In this document: one piece after another, positions 34,702 through 42,513 of the stretch
Position numbering within the stretch: position 1 is the first letter of the stretch
Layout of the letters: the number at the start of each line of letters is the position of its first letter
Assembly (NCBI GenBank): GCA_027064425.1
Contig: JAMOPO010000015.1
Span: forward strand, 310,001-374,000
Length of the DNA: 64,000 nt
From: Methanobacteriota archaeon
GTDB taxonomy: Archaea > JAADCQ01 > Methanopyri > Methanopyrales > Methanopyraceae
Reading direction: 5' to 3'
Program-made: the position numbers and the translations under genes
The notes under the pieces: generated by a model
The model's input: only the letters and a program-made list of their open reading frames with translations
Databases searched by the model: none
What the model was told of the DNA's origin: nothing

Positions 34702-35349
34702 ATGACGGCACGCCCGGAACCCGGGGTGGCGCGAGTGACCTGGCAGGGCGCCCCATTGCCTTCGGATCCCGTGGAGCGGATTCGGTGCCTGCGCGTGCTC
34801 CGGGAGGCGTATCGGCGGCAGGTCAAGCCCGAGCTGCGAGAGACGTACCGGCGGGTTGGCGGGAAGACGTACGGGCCTTATTACGTCGCGTACTTTAAGC
34901 GGACTCCGGGGCGCCGGCACCCCAGGCTGATCTACCTGGGCAAGTCGGGCCCGAGCGTCGAGTTCGTCGAGTGGCTCGCCGAGCAGTCGAGGAGAACCGT
35001 GCTTGACCTTGCTCGACTCGCGGTGCGGCACCTTCGAGCCGCGCTCGAGCGGATCGTTGAGGAGGCTCGCGGGTCGGGGGACTCGCGCCGGCTAATCGCC
35101 CGCACCCTCGCCCTCGCCTTCGACCTCGAGCCCGCAGGACTCCCCCAGCTCCGCGACCTCCTCGACCGAGCACCCAGGTTCGCGAGGACCGTGCTCGGCC
35201 CCTGGAAAGCCTGGTTCACCGAGCGGGTGCTCAGAAAGCTCCTCTACCGCCGGTCTCGGGATGGTAAGCGCTGGGTGCCCGACGTTCAGCTCGAGCTTGA
35301 GCGGTGGCGGTCCGGGCGCGGGGCGCGGTGCGACCGGACGCGACCGTGA
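34702..35349 (+). CDS. Basic uncharacterised protein, DUF6788-like N-terminus
   Basis: A 215-residue Arg-rich protein. The segment GKTYGPYYVAYFKRTPGRRHPRLIYLGK (shown here in part; residues about 52-80) resembles the YGPYY...YLGK signature of DUF6788 proteins, which often occur in mobile or poorly conserved archaeal loci. The rest is helical and basic (RRTVLDLARLAVRHLRAAL), ending with KRWVPDVQLELERW, and could bind nucleic acid. ATG 34702 follows a TATA box closely. It borders the 452-bp region where strand composition flips. Function unknown. Confidence 0.6.
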   Translation: MTARPEPGVARVTWQGAPLPSDPVERIRCLRVLREAYRRQVKPELRETYRRVGGKTYGPYYVAYFKRTPGRRHPRLIYLGKSGPSVEFVEWLAEQSRRTVLDLARLAVRHLRAALERIVEEARGSGDSRRLIARTLALAFDLEPAGLPQLRDLLDRAPRFARTVLGPWKAWFTERVLRKLLYRRSRDGKRWVPDVQLELERWRSGRGARCDRTRP

Positions 35350-35501
35350 TCTCCGCGGGACACTCGGCGTGAGCGTCGGCTCGGGTCGGTCGGGCTCGCT
35401 CCGGGTCGCGAGCGTTTTCCGGGGGTCATGTCCTCCATCGTGTTGGCACCCTCGGCTCGGGGCGGCCCCGAAGCCTGCGCCCCCACCGCTCGGAAACGGG
35501 T

Positions 35502-35523
35502 CGTTATGGGGCTTGTAACGTTC
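35502..35523. repeat. Degenerate intergenic inverted repeat
   Basis: CGTTATGG-GGC-TTGTAACGTTC, then CGTGG. Same 8-3-8 spacing and right flank as the copy at 24846, with decayed inner arms. It lies exactly 97 bp before another copy. Confidence 0.5.
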
Positions 35524-35598
35524 CGTGGGCGGCCTCGGGGCCCGCGACTCCGATCATCCCCGGCGGTCGCCGTGGGTCCACCTCATCATCGGCCGGTT

Positions 35599-35620
35599 CG
35601 TTCCGGTGGTCGTAACGATT
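35599..35620. repeat. Intergenic inverted repeat copy followed by T-tract
   Basis: CGTTCCGG-TGG-TCGTAACGATT, followed by GGGTTTTTC. The right arm and ATT flank are perfect; the left arm has two changes. The T-run would suit a terminator for plus-strand transcripts. Confidence 0.6.
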
Positions 35621-35653
35621 GGGTTTTTCGGTCGTGGGTGCGCGTGGGGCGCC

Positions 35654-35711
35654 GCGGGATGAGGAGAACCCCGGTCTCTGAGGTGTGATGAGGGATAGGC
35701 GTGCCGACCGC
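35654..35711 (+). ncRNA. Candidate box C/D guide RNA
   Basis: Ordered elements: stem GCGG (35654), C box GGGATGA (35656-35662, one mismatch), 15-base guide, D' box CTGA (35678), 3-base spacer, C' box GTGATGA (35685), 12-base guide, D box CCGA (35704), stem CCGC (35708). The 58-base length, spacing and terminal stem fit archaeal C/D sRNAs, which are abundant in Methanopyrus. The D box has C in place of U. The guide targets were not worked out. Confidence 0.5.
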
Positions 35712-35801
35712 AAGGGTCTTGTCGTGGGAGGGGACCGGTGCGGATGGATGATGAGGGGCTGATGTGCCGAGCTCGATGAGGTGAAGGGCGGGTGTGCTGA
35801 C

Positions 35802-36809
35802 TCAGAGCGTGATGGTGCCGAGCTGTCGGGCGCGCTTGAGGAGGCTCTGGAGTGGTGGGTCCTCGGGCTCGAGCTGGAGTGGGTCGCCGAGCTCCCACTC
35901 CTCTTTGAGCCACTCGAGGGCGCGCTGGGCGGCCTGGTGGGCCTCGTGGTCCCAGCCCCAGGGTAGCGGGACGAGGACGGGGTAGGCGGTCTCGCCGTCG
36001 TAGAGGACGACGGCGGTGTCGTAGTGGTGGCCGCAGTGGACGCCCTCCTCGGTGAGGGCGCGGTGGAGCTCATCGTTGAGCTGGGCGGTGGTGAGGACGC
36101 CGTCGGGGTCGGGGGACTTGCGGAGGTAGTCGCGGACGCCGCAGCCGCTCTCGTTCTTCCACCACTCGAAGCGTGGGAAGTGGAGGTCGGCCTCGCGCAG
36201 GGCGGCGACGACGTGACCCTTGTCGAGCTTGAGGTCAAGGAGTGGGCGGTACTCGAGGGCGTTGGGGTGCTCGGTGGTGGGTGGCATCTGGGCGCGGTGT
36301 GGGGCCTCGCCGTAGTTGGCGCCGCCGAGGATGAGGGAGCCGGGGAAGGCGTGAGCGGCGGCCTCGAAGCGGAGCTTGCCGCACTGCTGGCAGAGGTCGC
36401 GCTTGGCGTTGTATGGGGGTGGCGGAACCTGGAGGTGGTAGAAGCTGACGGGGGTCTCGTAGTGCTGGTCGAGGTGCTGGGCGACTAGGTGGGCGCGGGC
36501 GTGGACGAGGGCGCGGGGCATGCCGGGGAAGAAGCCGATGGTGTAGAGGATGAGCTCGACGCCGTACTCCTCGCAGGCGCGGGCGGCGGCGACGGCCAGG
36601 ACGGCGCTGTCCATGCCCTCGAGGGCGACGCAGACCTGGGCGGGCTCGGTGCGGTGCATGGTGTCCTGGATGGCCTGGGTGATGCGGTCGAGGACGCCCT
36701 CCTCGTGGCGGTGGTACGGGTAGACGGCGTCCCAGATGGGCGCCTCGTGGGCGGACGGGGCGCTCTCAACGGTCTCGAGGTCGCGCTTGCGGGGCTGGAT
36801 CTCGTGCAC
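35802..36809 (-). CDS. PP-loop-like ATPase with altered loop
   Basis: A 335-residue protein with a PP-loop-type fold. The loop reads VALEGMDSAVLAVA (residues about 62-75), where SGGxDS has become EGMDS. Downstream it has CQQCGKLRFEAAA, GGANYGEAPHR and a His-rich C-terminal half, suggesting a zinc-dependent PP-loop enzyme with changed nucleotide contact. Substrate unknown. GTG 36809 is the first ordinary start; an upstream in-frame CTG (36824) lies seven bases after GGTGA and may be the real one. Coding-strand composition is C-rich, unlike the following plus-strand genes. Confidence 0.6.
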   Translation of the reverse strand: MHEIQPRKRDLETVESAPSAHEAPIWDAVYPYHRHEEGVLDRITQAIQDTMHRTEPAQVCVALEGMDSAVLAVAAARACEEYGVELILYTIGFFPGMPRALVHARAHLVAQHLDQHYETPVSFYHLQVPPPPYNAKRDLCQQCGKLRFEAAAHAFPGSLILGGANYGEAPHRAQMPPTTEHPNALEYRPLLDLKLDKGHVVAALREADLHFPRFEWWKNESGCGVRDYLRKSPDPDGVLTTAQLNDELHRALTEEGVHCGHHYDTAVVLYDGETAYPVLVPLPWGWDHEAHQAAQRALEWLKEEWELGDPLQLEPEDPPLQSLLKRARQLGTITL

Positions 36810-37008
36810 CTCGATGCGGGCCAGCGGTGTCTCACCCCCTCGCGCGGAGGTTATTTTGGGGGTGGGCCCTGTGCCCGGGTGTCGGCGCGCGCGTCATCCC
36901 TCCTGATCGGTCGGCTAGGACGCTGTCCCGGGCTCTGGGCCGGGCCCTCATCGGCGGCCCGTCGGGCTTCCGTCGGGCCCGGGTCGCGGGCGTTGGGGGC
37001 CCGTGCGC

Positions 37009-37716
37009 ATGGCCCTGCTGGAGGTTAAAGACCTGAGGGTGCGCGCGGGCGGCAGGGAGATCGTCAAGAGGGCGTCGCTGCGGGTGGACGAGGGAGAGAT
37101 CGTGAACCTGATCGGGCCGAACGGGTCGGGTAAGAGCACGCTGGCGCGGGCGATCATGGGGAGTGAAGGCTACGAGGTGGAGGGGGAGATTCGGTTCAAG
37201 GGCGAGGACATCTCGGACCTCCCGATGCACGAGCGGGCGCGGCGCGGGCTGACGCTGTGCTGGCAGGAGCCGGCGCGGTTCGAGGGGCTGACGGTGGGCG
37301 AGTACCTGATGGCGGGGTGCGACGACGAGGAGTGGGCGCGCCGGTGCCTACGGATGGTGGGGCTGGACCCGGACGAGTACTGGGAGCGGGAGTGTGGTGA
37401 GGGCCTGAGCGGTGGCGAGCGGAAGCGGGTGGAGCTGGCGTCGGTGATGGTGATGCGACCGGACCTGGTGATCCTGGACGAGCCGGACGCTGGGCTGGAC
37501 ATGACGTCGTCGGAGGACCTGGCAAAGCTGATCGAGTGGATGCGGAGGGAGGGCTCGTCGGTCCTGCTGATCACGCACAGCCGGGATCTGGCGGAGCGTG
37601 TGGGTGACCGGGCGTACCTGATGATGGACGGGGAGATCGTGGAGGAGGGCGACCCGGAGGAGATCGTGTACAAGTGCCGGATGTGCGGGGGAGACCTGGT
37701 GTGCGAGGCGGAGTGA
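37009..37716 (+). CDS. sufC: Fe-S cluster assembly ATPase SufC
   Basis: ABC-type ATPase of the SUF Fe-S assembly complex. About 235 residues: Walker A GPNGSGKST, the SufC-like TLCWQEPARFEGLTVGEYL region, signature LSGGERKRVELA and Walker B LVILDEPDAGLD. An unusual CxxC (CRMCGG) near the C-terminus could bind metal. ATG 37009 is used; GTG 37003 is possible. The stop overlaps the GTG of sufB, so translation is coupled. The short SufC-SufB pair is the archaeal minimal SUF system. Confidence 0.92.
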   Translation: MALLEVKDLRVRAGGREIVKRASLRVDEGEIVNLIGPNGSGKSTLARAIMGSEGYEVEGEIRFKGEDISDLPMHERARRGLTLCWQEPARFEGLTVGEYLMAGCDDEEWARRCLRMVGLDPDEYWERECGEGLSGGERKRVELASVMVMRPDLVILDEPDAGLDMTSSEDLAKLIEWMRREGSSVLLITHSRDLAERVGDRAYLMMDGEIVEEGDPEEIVYKCRMCGGDLVCEAE

Positions 37717-38624
37717 GCGAGGAGGAGGTGTTCGGTCCGGCGGAGTACCACGCGGATCCCGACGCTCCCCGGGTGGTGATCCTGGAGAACAAGGTGGTGA
37801 ACGTGCAGGATCGGGAGGGGCTGGAGCTGGAGGCGGAGGAGCTGGACGACGGCGTGCGGGCGGAGCTGGTGGTGAAGGAGGGGTTCGAGCTGGACGAGCC
37901 GGTGCACTTCTGCGTCGGGATCCCGTGGGAGGAGGGCGTGCAGCGGATCGAGACCCGGGTGGTGGTGGAGCCCGAGGCTCGGATCAGGCTGCTGTCGCAC
38001 TGCTCGTTCCCGCGGGCGGAGGACGTGCTGCACGAGATGAAGGCGGAGTTCGTGGTGAAGGACGGCGCGGAGCTGGAGGTGCAGGACATTCACTACCACG
38101 GTGAGGGTGGCGTGCGGCTGCGGGCGGAGTACGATGTGGAGGTGGGCGAGGGAGCCCGGCTCTCGAGCGAGTTCCGGCTGACGAAGGGTCGGGTGGGCGA
38201 GCTGTGGTGGGTGTCTCGGGGCGTGGTGCGTAGGGAAGGCTCGCTGGAGGGTGTGGTCCGGATCATGGCGCGGGAGGACGACAAGGTGGACATCGAGGAG
38301 AGCGTGCGGCTGGTGGGTGAGGACTCGCGGGCGGTGCTGGACTCGCGCGCGGCGGCGATCGACGGGGCTCGGGTGCGGTTCGTGGGCGAGCTGTCTGGTG
38401 AGGCCCCGGGCGCTAAGGGCCACGTGGAGTGCTCCGAGATCATCCGCGGCGACGGTCGGGTGGAGAGCGTGCCGAAGCTAAAGGTGGTGGATCCCGACGC
38501 TCGCCTGACGCACGAGGCGGCGCTGGGAACGCTCGAGCGCCGCGAGATCGAGGCGCTTATGTCCCGGGGCCTGTCGGAGGAGGAGGCCGTCGAAATGCTC
38601 GTGGAAGCGATGCTGAGGGGGTAG
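37713..38624 (+). CDS. sufB: Fe-S cluster assembly scaffold SufB/SufD
   Basis: Beta-helix scaffold partner of SufC, 303 residues, shorter than bacterial SufB (about 480) as in other methanogens. Supporting segments are ARIRLLSHCSFPRAEDVLHEMKA (shown in part), HYHGEGGVRLRAEYDVE, RAVLDSRAAAIDGARVRF and the terminal VPKLKVVDPDARLTHEAALG with GLSEEEAVEMLVEAM, the conserved SufB/D C-terminal fold. GTG 37713 overlaps the sufC stop (GTGA). SufB and SufD cannot be told apart in a single-copy archaeal system. Confidence 0.9.
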   Translation: MSEEEVFGPAEYHADPDAPRVVILENKVVNVQDREGLELEAEELDDGVRAELVVKEGFELDEPVHFCVGIPWEEGVQRIETRVVVEPEARIRLLSHCSFPRAEDVLHEMKAEFVVKDGAELEVQDIHYHGEGGVRLRAEYDVEVGEGARLSSEFRLTKGRVGELWWVSRGVVRREGSLEGVVRIMAREDDKVDIEESVRLVGEDSRAVLDSRAAAIDGARVRFVGELSGEAPGAKGHVECSEIIRGDGRVESVPKLKVVDPDARLTHEAALGTLERREIEALMSRGLSEEEAVEMLVEAMLRG

Positions 38625-38629
38625 TCCGC

Positions 38630-39292
38630 TTGGCCGTGGAGGAGGGTGACTTCGTGAAAATCCACTACACGGGCCGCGTGAAGGAGACCGACGAGGTGAT
38701 CGACACGACGCGGGAGGAGGTGGCGGAGGAGCACGACCTGGACGTGCGGACGGGTCCGGTCGTGGTCGTGGTGGGGGCAGGGATGGTCTGGGAACCGGTG
38801 GAGGAGGAGCTGAAGGGCAGGAAGCCGGGCGATGAGTTCGAGGTGGAGGTGCCTCCGGAGAAGGCGTTCGGTGAGCGGGACGCGTCGCTGGTGCGGACGT
38901 ACCGGCGGTCGGAGGTGCGAGGGGATGTGCGGCCGGGTGGCACGGTGGTGACGCCGGAGGGTCGCCGGGGCCGAGTGGTCAGCGTGGACGGTGGCCGGGT
39001 GCGGGTGGACATGAACCATCCGTTGGCGGGAAAGACGCTGGTGTACGAGGTGGAGGTGCTGGAGGTGCTTGAGGGCGTGGAGGAGCGGGCGGAGGGGTTG
39101 CTGGACACGCTGGCGCCGGGGATCGACGTGGAGCTGGAGTGGGAGGACGAGGACGGGACGCTGCGGCTGCGGGTGGAGGGTGAGGACGCGGTGAAGACGG
39201 GATGGTTCGGGGCGAAGCGGCGGTTCGTGGAGCTGATGCGAGAGCACGACGATCGGGTGGAGAAGGTGGTCGTCGAGGAGGTGTTCAAATAA
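38630..39292 (+). CDS. FKBP-type peptidyl-prolyl isomerase, SlyD-like
   Basis: A 220-residue long archaeal FKBP. The N-terminal FKBP core ([21 protein letters not shown]) is interrupted by the insert-in-flap chaperone domain (about residues 80-130, [13 protein letters not shown] to [18 protein letters not shown]), then a C-terminal extension of about 75 residues with [12 protein letters not shown]. It acts in protein folding in the cytosol. Start is TTG 38630, six bases after the sufB stop. The 3' end overlaps egsA by eight bases on the opposite strand. Confidence 0.88.
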   Translation: MAVEEGDFVKIHYTGRVKETDEVIDTTREEVAEEHDLDVRTGPVVVVVGAGMVWEPVEEELKGRKPGDEFEVEVPPEKAFGERDASLVRTYRRSEVRGDVRPGGTVVTPEGRRGRVVSVDGGRVRVDMNHPLAGKTLVYEVEVLEVLEGVEERAEGLLDTLAPGIDVELEWEDEDGTLRLRVEGEDAVKTGWFGAKRRFVELMREHDDRVEKVVVEEVFK

Positions 39293-40343
39293 CGCCGGTC
39301 TCGCGGGCGGCGCGCTCGGCGGCCTCGCGGGTGAGGCCGCGGTCGCCGAGGATGGTGTAGCGTTCGGGCCGGATCTCGTGGGCGGTGCAGAGGGCCTCGA
39401 TCAGCTCCTCCTCGCTGATCCCCAGCTCCTCCGCGGTGGTGGGAGCGCCGGCGCGCTTCAGGGTGTCTCGGATGCGACGCCAGTCGCCGCCGTGGAGGTA
39501 CTCCATGATAATGGTGCCGACGCCGCACTGCTCGCCGTGGAGGGCGGGGCGGTCGGCGATGACGTCGAGGGCGTGACTGAAGAGATGCTCGGAGCCGCTG
39601 CAGGGGCGGGAGGAGCCGGCGATGCTCATGGCGACGCCGCCGCTGATGAGGGCCTGAACGAGCTTCTTGATGCCCTCGGGCAGGAGCTGGCCGATGGGCT
39701 TGGCGTTCTTGATGACGATCTTGGCGGCCATGAGGGAGAGGCTGGCGGCGTACTCGCTGTAGGGCTCGTTGCGGAGCCGGTGGGCGAGTCGCCAGTCCTT
39801 GACGGCGGTGATGTTGGACACGACGTCGCCCACGCCGGCGCGGATGAGCCGCTCGGGGGCCTCCCGGATCACGTTTATATCAGCGAGCACGGCGAGCGGT
39901 GCGTGGGCGGGCTCGGAGTAGGGCCGGTCCTCCCTGCGGATGGAGGCGAAGGGTGAGGCGATGCCGTCGTGCGAGGCGGAGGTGGGCACGCTGACGAAGG
40001 GGATACGCTCGCGATAGGAGGCGACCTTGGCCACGTCGATGACCTTCCCGCCGCCCACGGCGACCGCGACGTCGGCTCCCGCGGCCTTGAGCTCTTCCAA
40101 AGCCTTTTTCACGTCCTCCTCGGTGGACCCCCGGACGATCACCGTCGTGGTCTCGTACCCGGCCTCCTCAAGGTACTCCTCCACGTCCCGGCCCGCGACC
40201 TTCTTCGTGGTGGGACCCGTGAAGATCGCGACCGTGCCCTCCGGGATGCCGACGCTCCGCAGGAGGCTCGGGGCGTCGGGCAGCACGTCGGTCCCGACGA
40301 GGACCTCGCGCGGGAGCTGCATTCTCTTCTTCGAGATCTCCAC
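39285..40343 (-). CDS. egsA: sn-glycerol-1-phosphate dehydrogenase
   Basis: Makes sn-glycerol-1-phosphate from dihydroxyacetone phosphate, the step that sets archaeal lipid stereochemistry. The 352-residue NAD(P)- and Zn-dependent enzyme shows [65 protein letters not shown] and [10 protein letters not shown], with the zinc ligands in the last segments. GTG 40343 is the likely start. It is divergent from proS with 27 bp between starts, so the two share a very short promoter region. Confidence 0.93.
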   Translation of the reverse strand: MEISKKRMQLPREVLVGTDVLPDAPSLLRSVGIPEGTVAIFTGPTTKKVAGRDVEEYLEEAGYETTTVIVRGSTEEDVKKALEELKAAGADVAVAVGGGKVIDVAKVASYRERIPFVSVPTSASHDGIASPFASIRREDRPYSEPAHAPLAVLADINVIREAPERLIRAGVGDVVSNITAVKDWRLAHRLRNEPYSEYAASLSLMAAKIVIKNAKPIGQLLPEGIKKLVQALISGGVAMSIAGSSRPCSGSEHLFSHALDVIADRPALHGEQCGVGTIIMEYLHGGDWRRIRDTLKRAGAPTTAEELGISEEELIEALCTAHEIRPERYTILGDRGLTREAAERAARETGVI

Positions 40344-40370
40344 GGTAACCAGCCCCGGCGGGGTGATCGT

Positions 40371-41774
40371 TTGGAGTTCTCGGAGTGGTACGCGGAGGTG
40401 TTGAGGGACGCGGAGGTCATGGACGTGCGGTACCCGGTTAAAGGCCTGTACGTGTGGCTGCCCTACGGGTTCGAGATCCGGCAGCGGGTGATCGAGAAGC
40501 TGCGGAAGCGGCTGCGGGAGACGGGGCACAAGGAGGTCCTGTTCCCAACGCTGATCCCGGAGACGCAGCTGGAGAAGGAGGCGGAGCACATCGCGGGCTT
40601 CGAGGACGAGGTGTTCTGGGTGACGCACGGTGGCCTGAAGGAGATGGACGAGAAGCTGGCGCTGCGACCGACGAGCGAGACTGCGATCTACCCGATGTTC
40701 GCCCTGTGGATACGATCGCACGCGGACCTGCCGCTGAAGGTCTTCCAGATCGTGAACACGTTCCGGTACGAGACGAAGCACACGCGGCCGCTGATCCGGA
40801 TGCGGGAGATCACGACGTTCAAGGAGGCGCACACGGCGCACGCAACGCGGGAGGAGGCGGAGGAGCAGGTGCGGGAGGCCTTCGAGATCTACTCGTCGTT
40901 CTTCGAGGACCTGGGCATCCCGTACGTGGCCTCGGTGCGGCCGGAGTGGGACAAGTTCCCGGGCGCGGAGTACACGGTGGCGTTCGACACGGTGATGCCG
41001 GACGGGCGGGCGCTGCAGATCGGAACCATTCACATGCTGGGTCAGAACTTCTCGAAGACGTTCGACGTAACCTTTGAAACGGAGGAGGGGGACCAGGAGT
41101 ACGCCCACATGACCTGCTACGGAGTCTCGGACCGCGTCGTGGCCTCGGTGATCGCGATCCACGGGGACGAGCACGGGCTCGTTCTGCCGCCGGACGTGGC
41201 CCCGTACCAGGTCGTGATCGTGCCGATCCTGAAGAAGGGCATGCGAGAGGAGATCCTGCAGCGGGCTCGGGAGGTGAAGGAGGAGCTATCTGAGGTGGCG
41301 CGGGTCAAGCTCGACGACCGGGACATGAGCCCGGGACGAAAGTTCCATTACTGGGAGCTGAAGGGTGTGCCGCTGCGCGTGGAGATCGGCGCCCGTGAGG
41401 TGGAGGAGGACACGGCGGTCGTCTTCCGGCGGGACGAGATGGAGCGAGAGACGTACTCCGCCTCGGAGCTGCCGGACGTGGTCCCGGAGCTGCTGGACGA
41501 GATGAAGAAGAACCTGCGGGAGCGGGCCTGGGAGAGGTTCGAAAAGTTCATGCACCGGGCCGAGTCGCTGGAGGAGGTGCGCGAGTTCGTCGGCGACGGC
41601 ATCGTGGAGACCGGTTGGTGCGGGTCGGAGGAGTGCGGTCGGAAGCTGGAGGAGGAGGTCGAGGGCGACGTTCTCGGCACTCCTTACCCGGAGGAGAAGG
41701 GGCCCGAGTTCGACCGGTGCCCCGTGTGCGGGGAGCCCGCCGAGCACACGATCCGCGTGGCCAAAACTTACTGA
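40371..41774 (+). CDS. proS: Prolyl-tRNA synthetase
   Basis: Class II synthetase charging tRNA(Pro), 467 residues in the archaeal/eukaryotic-type form. Motif 2 region [39 protein letters not shown] before it, and a C-terminal zinc-like domain with [10 protein letters not shown] and CPVCGEPA, ending in Tyr as in the group. Early reports that methanogen ProRS also charges tRNA(Cys) were later revised in favour of the SepRS/SepCysS route. TTG 40371 is preceded by GGGTGATCG. Confidence 0.94.
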   Translation: MEFSEWYAEVLRDAEVMDVRYPVKGLYVWLPYGFEIRQRVIEKLRKRLRETGHKEVLFPTLIPETQLEKEAEHIAGFEDEVFWVTHGGLKEMDEKLALRPTSETAIYPMFALWIRSHADLPLKVFQIVNTFRYETKHTRPLIRMREITTFKEAHTAHATREEAEEQVREAFEIYSSFFEDLGIPYVASVRPEWDKFPGAEYTVAFDTVMPDGRALQIGTIHMLGQNFSKTFDVTFETEEGDQEYAHMTCYGVSDRVVASVIAIHGDEHGLVLPPDVAPYQVVIVPILKKGMREEILQRAREVKEELSEVARVKLDDRDMSPGRKFHYWELKGVPLRVEIGAREVEEDTAVVFRRDEMERETYSASELPDVVPELLDEMKKNLRERAWERFEKFMHRAESLEEVREFVGDGIVETGWCGSEECGRKLEEEVEGDVLGTPYPEEKGPEFDRCPVCGEPAEHTIRVAKTY

Positions 41775-41792
41775 AGATCAGGGGTGTGAGCG

Positions 41793-42443
41793 TTGCAGAT
41801 AACGGATGTCATGAAGGAGTTGGATCAGCTGACTAAGGGCACGACCACGGTTGGTATCAAGGCGAAAGACGCGGTGGTCCTCGCCGCGGATCGGCGGGCG
41901 GTCATGGGCAACCTGATCGCGGGCAAGGAGGTCAAGAAGATTTTCAAGGTGCACGACTACGTGGGCGTCACCACGGCGGGCTCCGTTGCGGACGCGCAGA
42001 AGATCGTGGAGCTGATGAAGGCGGAGGCGCGGCTGTACCAGCTGCGGCACGGGCGGCGCATCAGCGCCCGGGCGATCGCGAACGTGACCTCCCACGTCCT
42101 GCACTCCAGCCTCAAGGCCTTCCGACCGTACCTTGTGCAGCTGATCATCGGCGGGTTCAATCAGGACGAGCCCTCCCTGTACAACCTCGACCCCAGCGGC
42201 TCGATCATCGAGGAGGACTACACGGCCACCGGCTCGGGCTCGCCCACGGCCTACGGTGTCCTGGAGGCCGAGTACGAGGAGGACATGTCCCTGGACGACG
42301 CGATCGAGGTGGCCGTTCGCGCCGTTCACTCCGCCCTGGAGCGGGACACGGGCACGGGTGAGGGGGTGACCGTGGTCACGATCACGCGGGAGGAGGGGTA
42401 CCGGGAGCTGCCGGAGGAGGACGTGGAGGAGTACCTCCCGTAG
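41793..42443 (+). CDS. psmB: Proteasome beta subunit
   Basis: Catalytic subunit of the archaeal 20S proteasome, 216 residues. A short propeptide ends at Gly16, and the mature chain would start at Thr17 in KGTTTVGIKAKDAVVLAADRR, the nucleophile. Also visible are GNLIAGKEVKKIFKV, GVTTAGSVADAQ and GSGSPTAYGVLE. It begins with TTG behind a GGTGTGAG stretch, 18 bases after proS. The alpha subunit and PAN are not in the window. Confidence 0.95.
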   Translation: MQITDVMKELDQLTKGTTTVGIKAKDAVVLAADRRAVMGNLIAGKEVKKIFKVHDYVGVTTAGSVADAQKIVELMKAEARLYQLRHGRRISARAIANVTSHVLHSSLKAFRPYLVQLIIGGFNQDEPSLYNLDPSGSIIEEDYTATGSGSPTAYGVLEAEYEEDMSLDDAIEVAVRAVHSALERDTGTGEGVTVVTITREEGYRELPEEDVEEYLP

Positions 42444-42513
42444 GCGTAAGCGGGCGCTCTCCGACCCCCGACGATCCCCGGATGCCAACACCGGTGACGC
42501 AGGGGCGGCGAGG

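Larger units (their letters stand above)
35350..35801. other. Large convergent intergenic region, 452 bp
   Basis: Between two converging genes. It contains two copies of the CGTTA-TAACG repeat (35502, 35599; 97 bp apart), a T-tract right after the second copy, four direct GATGAGG heptamers (35658, 35687, 35750, 35775), a divergent GATGATGAGG at 35581 on the minus strand, and box C/D-like RNA candidates. Base composition switches from C-rich to G-rich on the plus strand across it. Confidence 0.6.
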
